Origin: Bacteroidales bacterium
Lineage (GTDB): Bacteria; Bacteroidota; Bacteroidia; Bacteroidales; JAOZQN01
NCBI GenBank assembly: GCA_029938985.1
Contig: JAOZTW010000076.1
Span: 1-12,448 of the forward strand
Length of the DNA stretch: 12,448 bases
Direction: 5' to 3'
A program made the translations under genes and the position numbers. Below, piece by piece: positions 6,479 to 12,448 of the stretch. Positions within the stretch are counted from its first letter, which is position 1, and each line of letters begins with the position of its first letter. Under the pieces are notes generated by a model. The model was not told the DNA's origin, did not search any database, and was given only the letters and a program-made list of their open reading frames with translations.

Positions 6479-8812
6479 TTAGTAAAAATCTATTTTTAAT
6501 TGTTTTAATAATTCTTTTCCTTTTAATTTTAATTTCTTTTTGTTGCTATATTTTGCACCTTTTATCGTCCAAGTGTTTAATTTACTGGTTATTCCATATT
6601 TATTCTCCGACCAAACACTTATATAAATATTGTCTTGTTTATGAAAAATAGAATTAGTATGATTTATTTTCCAACTAATATTTTTCTTAAATTTTTTTGT
6701 TTCACTTTGAAAAACTGTTCTATTACCATGTTCAATTTTCACAAATATATTATCTTTATATTCATTTGTTTTAAATTTCAAACTAATTTTTTTAATTTTA
6801 ACTTTATTCATTTCTGGAACAGGAACTTTAATATCAAATTTTTTATTACCAAGCAAAATATTATTTGATATTGATTTAATATCTGTCTCAATATTAAAGT
6901 CATAAGTTTTATTGCTTTCTCCAATTATGTAAAATGGAATAAAAATTTCTTTTCTTTTTGTAGCATCTAACAATATGATAGGCAAGTTATTAATATCAAC
7001 AACTTGGGAGTCGGCTGTAATATTTTTTTTGCTTGTAGTATTATTAATATCTATTTTTGCTTCAAAATCGTTTAAACCAAAATTCTCAACATAATAGTTA
7101 GGTATTTTATATTCAAAAATAATATTTACACCATAATAATCGCCCATTTTTTTTTCTAATATATTGATAATATCTATCTTAACATCATCAAGTTTTTCAG
7201 GAATTTCTATTTTTTCTTGATAAAAAATATTATTTAAAACCTGTTCAGAAGTTTTTGAATATGTTTTAAAACCAATTGTTGATTCTTGGTTTAAATTAAT
7301 ATAGGGTACAAATATTTGTAAATTATTTTTGAGCTTATTATTATAAACATTATAACATGTGTCTTGTGGATTTAAAACTTGGTTGAAATGAATAATATTA
7401 TCACCATGCTTTATAATTGGTTCAATAACAAACATGTCGTTTGAAAAAATGTCTGATAGCTCGAAACTAAAATTAATTTCCACACCAGAAACATCTCCTT
7501 TTTTCTTATCAAAAGCAGTTATATAATTATATTTGTAAAAAGCTGGTAATATTTTTTGGAAATTATAAGATAATTCAACCAATGAATTTGTTTCTAAACT
7601 ATTAACATCATGAAAATTTTCTCCTTTTAGATTTCTAACTTCAACTTTCTCAACCAAATCGTGTTTACCAAATACATCAAAATCTTTGGCAATAAATTCA
7701 ATAGGGTCGCTATCTGTAACTGTAAAATATGTTTCACCAGCATAGGCAAAAAACGAATTTTTATTTCTTGCAGATTGATATCTACTCAATTTTCCAGTAT
7801 AAACATTCCAGTAAATATCGGGATATCCTTGTCCAGTGTTTGAACCTTGTTTAGAAAACAATTTGCCAAACGCATTTTGAGTATCATAAGTATAATATTT
7901 AGCTTCAAGAGATTTTAACTCAAAATGTGCTAAATAAATTTGTGGCTGATTTAGCTTAAATTCTGTTTCTGCGATATTATCAAAAACATAATCTTTTGTT
8001 TCGTTACAAGAACTTAACGAAACTTTTATTTTGTGTTTTCCTTTATCTATTTTTAAATCGTGATAGGGAATAAAAAAGTTAATTTTTTTTGTAATATTAT
8101 CAAGTTCCTCTTTTTCAAAATTTTGATTATTTTTATAAAAATAATATTTTTCACCAGTTTCAGAGTCTTCAATTTCAATAAAAAAATAATAATATTTAAT
8201 CCACTCATAGTCATTTACTCCAATTATCTGGCTGGCAGTAAACTTAAATTCACAATCAAATTTTACCTGAATACCATAAAGATTATTGGTTTTCACATTA
8301 TCTTTTACCAAAAATTTTCTTATTTTAAACTCTTGGTCTTGATAATTATATAATTGTGGTACAGCAATTTGTATTTTTTTTGTGAAAACTTCACCATAAT
8401 CTTTAAAATCATTATTAACTTTTATAATAAATTCTATTTCATAAAGTCCTTTTTTTAAATCTATTTTATCGTAAGGAATAAAAAAACTTAAAGATTCAAA
8501 AGTAGCAACTGTTCCATTATAATCTTTTTTCGCCTTAACTTTCAAAACATTGTTTATATCTAAATACGCCAAAACATCGTTATACTTTATATTAGGAGTT
8601 AAAAAATATGGATTATTAAAATAATCTTCAAACGGATACTTTAATTCCAAATTAAAAACTACTGTAATACCAGATTTTTGCTCAATATTTGCAGGATATT
8701 GAACCTTAAACTTTGTAACTCTAAATTCTTGATTATAAATAGGATCAACTTGTGAAATAGCGTTTATCGACATTAAAATTGTTATCGAAAAAATGGTAAG
8801 TATTTTTTTCAT
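6479..8812 (-). CDS. Secreted modular beta-rich protein of unknown function
   Basis: I do not recognise a family. The 777 residues start with a signal peptide (MKKILTIF... ending NAISQ, about 1-21), so the protein is exported, without a lipobox cysteine or obvious C-terminal sorting domain. It holds four related modules, each with an early [SY]G[IV]x[VI]xF motif (residues 47, 179, 442, 560) and a late [FI]F[IV]P[YF] motif (110, 246, 500, 623) some 59-68 residues on, typical of a repeated beta-sandwich. Between modules 2 and 3 lies a different stretch (about 296-395) with PDIYWNV and DSDPIEFIAKDFDVFGKHD, which resembles a C2-type domain; residues 672-755 look like a second, weaker one. The end is lysine-rich. 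The frame is intact, with base use like its neighbours. It starts behind a long leader containing element C. An adhesive or envelope-scaffold role is possible but only a guess. Confidence 0.85.
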   Translation of the reverse strand: MKKILTIFSITILMSINAISQVDPIYNQEFRVTKFKVQYPANIEQKSGITVVFNLELKYPFEDYFNNPYFLTPNIKYNDVLAYLDINNVLKVKAKKDYNGTVATFESLSFFIPYDKIDLKKGLYEIEFIIKVNNDFKDYGEVFTKKIQIAVPQLYNYQDQEFKIRKFLVKDNVKTNNLYGIQVKFDCEFKFTASQIIGVNDYEWIKYYYFFIEIEDSETGEKYYFYKNNQNFEKEELDNITKKINFFIPYHDLKIDKGKHKIKVSLSSCNETKDYVFDNIAETEFKLNQPQIYLAHFELKSLEAKYYTYDTQNAFGKLFSKQGSNTGQGYPDIYWNVYTGKLSRYQSARNKNSFFAYAGETYFTVTDSDPIEFIAKDFDVFGKHDLVEKVEVRNLKGENFHDVNSLETNSLVELSYNFQKILPAFYKYNYITAFDKKKGDVSGVEINFSFELSDIFSNDMFVIEPIIKHGDNIIHFNQVLNPQDTCYNVYNNKLKNNLQIFVPYINLNQESTIGFKTYSKTSEQVLNNIFYQEKIEIPEKLDDVKIDIINILEKKMGDYYGVNIIFEYKIPNYYVENFGLNDFEAKIDINNTTSKKNITADSQVVDINNLPIILLDATKRKEIFIPFYIIGESNKTYDFNIETDIKSISNNILLGNKKFDIKVPVPEMNKVKIKKISLKFKTNEYKDNIFVKIEHGNRTVFQSETKKFKKNISWKINHTNSIFHKQDNIYISVWSENKYGITSKLNTWTIKGAKYSNKKKLKLKGKELLKQLKIDFY

Positions 8813-8818
8813 GTGGTT

Positions 8819-8837
8819 TTTATTATAATATGCCTAA
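8819..8837 (-). repeat. Solo end of palindromic element family A
   Basis: These 19 bases are identical to 382-400, the right end of family A copy 1 plus three flanking bases. No second end or element body is nearby. The match stops about seven bases before the ATG of the secreted-protein gene. It is either a truncated copy or the remnant of an excision. Confidence 0.5.
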
Positions 8838-8851
8838 AATACATAATTTAT

Positions 8852-8966
8852 GGCTACCCAGGTAAAGTTGCACATCGGCTCTCGCACAAACAATTGTATA
8901 TAAACTGTCGGCGTGGCTTTAAGCCACACTGACAGTAATTTATTGTCCAACTTTAAACGGGTAGCC
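8852..8966. mobile_element. Palindromic MITE-like element family C (115 bases)
   Basis: Inverted ends GGCTACCC and GGGTAGCC are perfect over 8 bases and extend inward to 17 of 19 (GGCTACCC..TTAAAGTTG type). The sequences just outside, TAATTTAT (8844-8851) and CATTTTAT (8967-8974), agree at 6 of 8 positions, as an aged 8-base target duplication would. The interior is markedly richer in G and C than its surroundings and carries a strong hairpin (8904-8936). It lies between the likely - strand promoter and the secreted-protein start codon. No coding capacity and no second copy in the window. Confidence 0.7.
8904..8936. other. Very stable hairpin inside element C
   Basis: ACTGTC (8904-8909) pairs with GACAGT (8931-8936) and GTGGCTT (8913-8919) with AAGCCAC (8921-8927) around a single-base centre at 8920. 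Between them G8911-C8929 pairs, G8910-T8930 can wobble, and only C8912/A8928 is mismatched. As DNA this is a near-complete 33-base palindrome; as RNA the loop would need to open a few pairs. It is the strongest stem in the window and could slow or stop transcription through the leader. Confidence 0.7.
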
Positions 8967-8977
8967 CATTTTATTTA

Positions 8978-8985
8978 CAAAAGTA
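8978..8985 (-). promoter_or_regulatory. Likely -7 box for the secreted-protein gene
   Basis: TACTTTTG on the - strand matches TAnnTTTG and is identical to the box before the antiporter gene. A -33 TTG is not clear in the A/T tract upstream. Transcription would start near 8971 and run through element C and the solo end of element A before the ATG at 8812. It forms a back-to-back pair with the + strand box at 9038-9045. Confidence 0.4.
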
Positions 8986-9037
8986 TATATATTTTTTTTA
9001 ATTTTTAATAAAATTTAGGAATTTATTTTAAAAATAT

Positions 9038-9045
9038 TACCTTTG
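9038..9045 (+). promoter_or_regulatory. Likely -7 box for the amidase gene
   Basis: TACCTTTG matches TAnnTTTG and lies 25 bases before the ATG at 9071, giving a short leader of about 20 bases, the usual arrangement for this group. The -33 region is only A/T-rich. This is the best-placed promoter in the window and the only one without a palindromic element between it and its gene. Confidence 0.55.
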
Positions 9046-9070
9046 TAATATAAGTTTTAAAATTTTAATT

Positions 9071-10234
9071 ATGAAAATAAGAAAATTTATATTAATAACG
9101 TTAGCTTTTTTATGTTTACTAAATTTGAATGTTTTTTCTCAAAAAACTGAAAAATATAAACTAAAAAAAGTAGTTATTGATGCAGGGCATGGAGGAAAAG
9201 ATCCTGGTGCTATTGGGAAAAAAGCTCAAGAAAAAGAAATATGTTTGGCTATTGCGTTAAAATTAGGCTATTATATAGAAACATATATTGAAGGAGTTGA
9301 AGTAATTTACACAAGAAAAACAGATGATTTTATTGAATTGCATGAACGAGCAAATATAGCAAATGATAACAATGCAGATTTATTTATCTCTATTCATGTG
9401 AACTCAACTGAGGGCAATACTGCCTATGGTACATCAACTTATGTTATGGGTTTGCATAAAAGCGATGACCAAATGGAGGTTGCTAAAACAGAAAATTCTG
9501 TTATTCTGCAAGAAGCTGATTACAAAAAAAAATACTCTGGTTTTGACCCAGATTCGCCAGAAACATATATAATTTTAAATCTATATCAAAATGCTTATTT
9601 TGACCAAAGTGTGATTTTGGCTGAAAAAGTTCAAACACAATTTGAAAAACGTGCAGGCAGAAAAAATGGAGGAGTTCGCCAAGCAGGTTTACTTGTTTTG
9701 TGGCAAACAACTATGCCAAGCGTACTTATAGAAACTGGTTTTATTAGTAATAAAAAAGAAGAAGATTTTCTAATCACAACTTATGGACAGGAAATTATTG
9801 CATCTGCTATTTTTAGAGCTTTTAGAGATTATAAAAATGAAGTGGAACTGAAAAACAACGAATATGATATTGTAATAAATAAGGAGAACAAACAAAAGAA
9901 AAATATTGAAAAAGAAGAAAAAGTAGTTAAAAAAGATGAAGACAAGAATAATAATGTTAAAAAAAATGAAAAAAGATCAAACAATATTGAATATAAAGTT
10001 CAAATAAAATCTTCTACCACAAAAGTAGCATTAGATGCTTCTGAATTTAAAAATATTGAAAATATTGAAGAAATTATTATAGATGGAGTTTACAAGTACA
10101 CAGTTGGAAGTACATCAGATTTTGACAAAATACTTGAAAAGCAATCTGAAATAAGAAAAAAAATTCCGGGTGCATTTGTAATAGCATTTAAAAATGGTAA
10201 AAAAGTTACAATAAAAGAAGCAAGAGCAGATTGA
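9071..10234 (+). CDS. N-acetylmuramoyl-L-alanine amidase (Amidase_3) with C-terminal SPOR domain
   Basis: This zinc enzyme cuts the bond between N-acetylmuramic acid and the stem peptide in peptidoglycan, usually to separate daughter cells. The 387 residues start with a signal peptide (about 1-24, ending VFSQ), so it acts in the periplasm. The catalytic domain (about 32-255) shows VVIDAGHGGKDPGA (zinc ligand His40), QEKE (likely ligand Glu54), LFISIHVNS (His109) and PSVLIETGFISN (catalytic Glu221). A Lys/Glu/Asn-rich linker (about 260-304) leads to a SPOR-like domain (about 305-380: EYKVQIKSS, DGVYKYTVGS, PGAFVIAFKNGKK), which in this family binds denuded glycan at division sites. The catalytic residues are intact. 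The MCE gene follows after 149 bases on the same strand, a pairing often seen in Bacteroidetes. The start fits the signal peptide and promoter spacing. Confidence 0.94.
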   Translation: MKIRKFILITLAFLCLLNLNVFSQKTEKYKLKKVVIDAGHGGKDPGAIGKKAQEKEICLAIALKLGYYIETYIEGVEVIYTRKTDDFIELHERANIANDNNADLFISIHVNSTEGNTAYGTSTYVMGLHKSDDQMEVAKTENSVILQEADYKKKYSGFDPDSPETYIILNLYQNAYFDQSVILAEKVQTQFEKRAGRKNGGVRQAGLLVLWQTTMPSVLIETGFISNKKEEDFLITTYGQEIIASAIFRAFRDYKNEVELKNNEYDIVINKENKQKKNIEKEEKVVKKDEDKNNNVKKNEKRSNNIEYKVQIKSSTTKVALDASEFKNIENIEEIIIDGVYKYTVGSTSDFDKILEKQSEIRKKIPGAFVIAFKNGKKVTIKEARAD

Positions 10235-10383
10235 AAATAGTTTTATTAGAGGTATTAAAACGAAAAAAACTTTGTTTTTAACACAGTTTTTTATAAATAA
10301 TTATACTTTAAGGTGTAAACAAATTTTTAATTCATAATTGTCATTTATGGCATTATGTTCTATATAATTTTAATAAAAAAAAT

Positions 10384-11307
10384 ATGAAAAAAAATAATGT
10401 GATAGTAATAGGAATTATTGTAGTTATTACTTTGAGTATGTTTATTTATGGAATAAGCTTTTTGAAAGGTAAACGACTTTTTAGCAATGATTTAATATTA
10501 TATGCAAAATACGAAAAAGTTAATGGACTTTATGGTTCAGACCCTATTATGATAAATGGTTTTCAGGTTGGACAAATTCTTGATGTTTATTTTGCTCCAG
10601 ATAAATCTGGAAATTTGATTGTAGAAATGCTAATTCAAGCAGAAATTGATATTCCAAAAAATTCACAGGCAAAAATTTCAAGTATTGATTTGATGGGAAG
10701 CAAAGGAATGGAAATTATTTTTAGCAAAAACGAAACAGCTTATTATCAATCTGGTGATACTATGGTTGCGACTTTACAAACTACGATGAAAGATGAAATT
10801 GAAACACAAGTATTACCCATAAAAGAAAAAGCAGAAAAACTTATTACTTCATTAGATTCCGTAATTGCGGTTTTGCAGGTTGTTTTTGATACTGAAATGC
10901 AAAATAATATTAAACAAAGTTTTGATGGAATAAAAAACACTATCGGAAATATGCAACGAACAACCTATTCGTTAGATACTTTAATGAAAGGCGAGAAGGA
11001 AAATATTTCAAATGTTATTTCTAATTTTTCAGCATTTAGCGATACACTTGCCAAAGTAGATATAAATAAAACTGTTACAGAGGCAAATAAGGCAATTGCG
11101 GATATTAGTGGAATTGTTGATAATATTAATAACGGTGAAGGTACATTAACACAACTCCTTAATAATGATACCTTGTATGACAACATGGAGAAAGCAACCC
11201 TTAATTTAGAAGTATTAATAAAAGATATTAATGAAAATCCAAAAAAGTATGTTCATTTTTCATTAATTGATATGGGAGAGAAAAAAGAAAAAAAGAAAAA
11301 AAAATAA
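10384..11307 (+). CDS. mlaD: MCE/MlaD-family lipid-transport protein
   Basis: MlaD-type proteins are anchored in the inner membrane and form hexameric rings that carry phospholipids between inner and outer membranes with an ABC transporter. The 307 residues have one N-terminal membrane helix (about 5-27), a single MCE domain (about 38-115: LYAKYEKVNGLYGSDPIMINGFQVGQILDVYF) and a long helical tail (about 130-270) able to form coiled coils. The tail ends in GEGTLTQLLNNDTLYDN and NPKKYVHFSL, common in Bacteroidetes members. The last residues are a lysine run (EKKEKKKKK) coded by A-runs, including nine A at 11296-11304. No MlaE or MlaF gene is in view, so the symbol marks the family only. It lies between the amidase and the SPOR-like protein on the same strand; no -7 box is seen in the gap before it, so it may be co-transcribed with the amidase. 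Confidence 0.9.
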   Translation: MKKNNVIVIGIIVVITLSMFIYGISFLKGKRLFSNDLILYAKYEKVNGLYGSDPIMINGFQVGQILDVYFAPDKSGNLIVEMLIQAEIDIPKNSQAKISSIDLMGSKGMEIIFSKNETAYYQSGDTMVATLQTTMKDEIETQVLPIKEKAEKLITSLDSVIAVLQVVFDTEMQNNIKQSFDGIKNTIGNMQRTTYSLDTLMKGEKENISNVISNFSAFSDTLAKVDINKTVTEANKAIADISGIVDNINNGEGTLTQLLNNDTLYDNMEKATLNLEVLIKDINENPKKYVHFSLIDMGEKKEKKKKK

Positions 11308-11350
11308 TGTAGTTTTCAAAATATCAAATTTTGGCATAAAATTGGCTTTA

Positions 11351-11505
11351 GGCATATTAAAACAAACTATTAATGATTTAAACTTGTTCTTTTGGCTTTT
11401 ATCTTCTTCAAAACATGCAAATATCTTGATATTATTATATTTATTGAATTGATAAAAACAAAAATAAGTTCATTTAAAATTGTCAATTATTTATTTTAAT
11501 TAGCC
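11351..11505 (+). repeat. Palindromic element family A, copy 2 (155 bases)
   Basis: It aligns end to end with 240-397, in the same orientation, with about 17 differences and one 3-base gap. A 37-base central run is identical. The left end GGCATATT is kept; the right end has drifted (AATTAGCC), so this copy looks older. The central palindrome AATATC-TT-GATATT is at 11420-11433. TTA stands on both flanks (11348-11350 and 11506-11508), a possible 3-base duplication. It ends 36 bases before the ATG of the SPOR-like gene, just as copy 1 ends 53 bases before dsbD. Confidence 0.85.
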
Positions 11506-11541
11506 TTAGCGAAAAACAAAAAACCCTTAAATCACATAACT

Positions 11542-12141
11542 ATGAAAAAAAACAATTTATTATTATTGCTATTTGCAATTCCAACTTTTTTTATTGCAAT
11601 GACATCAGGAAATTCATTCCATACTTCAAATGAAATGGAATTTAAAACATCGCATCAATTAGTTCCAAAAGCAAAACCAGAAAAGTTATTTTGGTTTAGT
11701 GTGAGTGTAAAAATAGAAGACGATAGTGAACAATATAAAATTACAAAATCAGGGAATGTTGGAAGTGGAAATAAATACAAATTTGAAAAATTGCTTTGGA
11801 AAGGTTTACAAAAAAGAACAATATTAGTAGGACCTTTTGAAACCAAAAATGCGGCAATAAATTCTCGTATGTATTACAAAAACAGAAAAGAAAATATTAA
11901 TGGAATTCCTGTAGAACAGCCACCAGGAACTGTTTATTGGTTTCCTATTACATTTAGAAAATCTGACCGTTTAAAAGTTTATGTATTCGAGAAGAAGATT
12001 GCAAATATTGAAAGAGGTAGTACCGAATTTTTTATTAATGGTTTGTATGCACAGTTAACATTTAAACAATTTGCAATTGGACCTTTTTGGGATCAAGAAC
12101 AAGCAACTAACGCACAATCACTTTATGTGAAAAATCAATAA
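11542..12141 (+). CDS. Small secreted protein with two SPOR-like halves
   Basis: The function is not established. The 199 residues start with an N-terminal signal sequence (about 1-23). The rest falls into two similar halves: 49-114 (LFWFSVSVKI ... ILVGPFETKNAAINSRMYYKN) and 131-198 (VYWFPITFRK ... FAIGPFWDQEQATNAQSLYVKN). Each has an aromatic strand, a long middle and a GPF-x(5-7)-A-x-N/A...Y-x-KN ending, the pattern of SPOR-type peptidoglycan-binding folds, in which a beta strand and a GPF turn precede a helix. This is a pattern judgement and could be wrong. Following an amidase with its own SPOR domain and an MCE protein, it fits an envelope role. No -7 box is visible between it and the MCE gene, so it may depend on read-through across element A copy 2. 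Confidence 0.85.
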   Translation: MKKNNLLLLLFAIPTFFIAMTSGNSFHTSNEMEFKTSHQLVPKAKPEKLFWFSVSVKIEDDSEQYKITKSGNVGSGNKYKFEKLLWKGLQKRTILVGPFETKNAAINSRMYYKNRKENINGIPVEQPPGTVYWFPITFRKSDRLKVYVFEKKIANIERGSTEFFINGLYAQLTFKQFAIGPFWDQEQATNAQSLYVKNQ

Positions 12142-12143
12142 AC

Positions 12144-12158
12144 TTTGGCGTTTTTCAT
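12144..12158 (+). repeat. Possible broken end of element family B
   Basis: TTTGGCGTTTTTCAT, starting three bases after the stop codon of the SPOR-like gene, matches the ends of the two family B elements (compare 4992-5005 and 6407-6420, reverse strand). No partner end occurs in the roughly 300 bases that remain, so the copy is truncated, rearranged or only a chance likeness. Confidence 0.4.
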
Positions 12159-12330
12159 TTATCGGTTGACACTTTTACCTTATTTTTGTGGTTTCAACCT
12201 TCGTAGAAATATTATTTAGATGGTTGACAAACTTTATTACCTTATTTAATTTGTTAATAATAAAGGTAATAAGGTTTAAAAAATAGTTGTGGATTCATTT
12301 TTCTACTAAGGTTTAAAAAATAAAAAATAA
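12159..12330. repeat. Mosaic of short repeats, no gene seen
   Basis: GGTTGACA...TTACCTTATTT occurs twice as an imperfect direct repeat (from 12164 and from 12222). AAGGTTTAAAAAATA occurs twice exactly (12271-12285 and 12308-12322). GGTTGA (12164-12169) can pair with TCAACC (12194-12199). The motif ACCTTATT and its reverse complement recur several times. The pattern suggests a decayed or nested small element rather than coding sequence. Confidence 0.5.
12231..12275. other. 13-base-stem hairpin in the repeat mosaic
   Basis: ACTTTATTACCTT (12231-12243) pairs with AAGGTAATAAGGT (12263-12275) with one G-T wobble and a 19-base loop. It could end the transcript of the SPOR-like gene, about 90 bases upstream, although no T-run follows the stem. 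Confidence 0.4.
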
Positions 12331-12448
12331 GGTTTTTATAGAATAAAAAAGAGTCAAAGGAATATAATTATTGAGGAAATACCATTATGTGATTTACAAG
12401 ATTATAATATTTTAGAAAAAGAAAAAAATGTATTACATACTTGTAAAG
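12331..12448 (+). CDS. Possible partial reading frame running off the window
   Basis: A frame stays open from 12331 to the end without any ATG; translated, its later part reads IEEIPLCDLQDYNILEKEK and then NVLHTCK. The amino-acid mix looks somewhat protein-like, but the length is only 39 codons and A/T-rich frames stay open by chance. An 8-base inverted repeat (12393-12400 with 12440-12447) lies inside it, which argues for more palindromic DNA instead. It may be a non-ATG start, a gene remnant or noise. Confidence 0.15.

Noticed and set aside
10235..10383. Promoter or small RNA between the amidase and MCE genes
   Set aside because: No TAnnTTTG box and only weak A/T stems were found; nothing could be supported.
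11277..11307. Programmed frameshift on the A-runs at the end of the MCE gene
   Set aside because: The in-frame stop follows directly, and the alternative frame adds only a short, unconvincing tail; a lysine-rich end is common in these proteins.
12140..12235. AAACTTT at 12140-12146 and 12229-12235 as a target duplication around a third family B copy
   Set aside because: The sequence before the second repeat (ending GGTTGAC) is not an inverted partner of GGCGTTTTTC, and the repeat is only seven bases in AT-rich DNA.
12164..12322. CRISPR-like array from the repeated ACCTTATT and AAGGTTTAAAAAATA motifs
   Set aside because: The repeats are few, imperfect, of different kinds and not evenly spaced, and no cas gene is present.

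Overview
The window is a very AT-rich stretch that looks like a member of the Bacteroidetes/Bacteroidota. Four things point there. Genes start with ATG but lack Shine-Dalgarno sequences. Intergenic promoter boxes match the Bacteroidetes -7 consensus TAnnTTTG. The glycogen branching enzyme is of the eukaryote-like GH13_8 type. An N-acetylmuramoyl-L-alanine amidase with a C-terminal SPOR domain sits next to an MCE/MlaD protein. The genus cannot be named from this sequence alone. No rRNA, tRNA, CRISPR array or transposase gene is visible.

Layout. A roughly 450-base non-coding lead-in carries a promoter and a 158-base palindromic element. It is followed on the + strand by a full-length DsbD-type transmembrane thiol:disulfide reductase (451-2625) and a GlgB-like branching enzyme (2768-4753). 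A CPA1 (NhaP-type) Na+/H+ antiporter (5009-6244) and a 777-residue secreted, modular protein of unknown function (6479-8812) lie on the - strand. A divergent promoter region (8978-9045) separates the latter from a + strand cell-envelope group: a periplasmic amidase (9071-10234), an MlaD-like MCE protein (10384-11307) and a small secreted protein with two SPOR-like halves (11542-12141). The last 300 bases are a mosaic of short repeats and a possible partial reading frame that runs off the end.

How the genes fit together. Most products act in the envelope: thiol reduction in the periplasm (DsbD), ion exchange (antiporter), peptidoglycan cleavage (amidase), lipid trafficking (MCE) and possible peptidoglycan binding (SPOR-like protein). 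The branching enzyme is cytoplasmic and has no other glycogen gene beside it here. The window is mostly ordinary housekeeping and envelope genes, not a defence or secondary-metabolite island.

The unusual part is the non-coding DNA. At least three families of small, non-coding, palindromic elements occupy the intergenic spaces: (A) a 158/155-base near-perfect palindrome in two copies (240-397, 11351-11505) plus a solo end at 8819-8837; (B) a 122-124-base MITE-like element in two opposite-facing copies (4881-5004, 6296-6417) that bracket the antiporter gene, each flanked by an exact 8-base target duplication, plus a possible broken end near 12145; (C) a 115-base element (8852-8966) with inverted ends, an imperfect 8-base flanking duplication and a very stable internal hairpin. 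Several sit between a likely promoter and its start codon, so they would be transcribed as structured 5' leaders.
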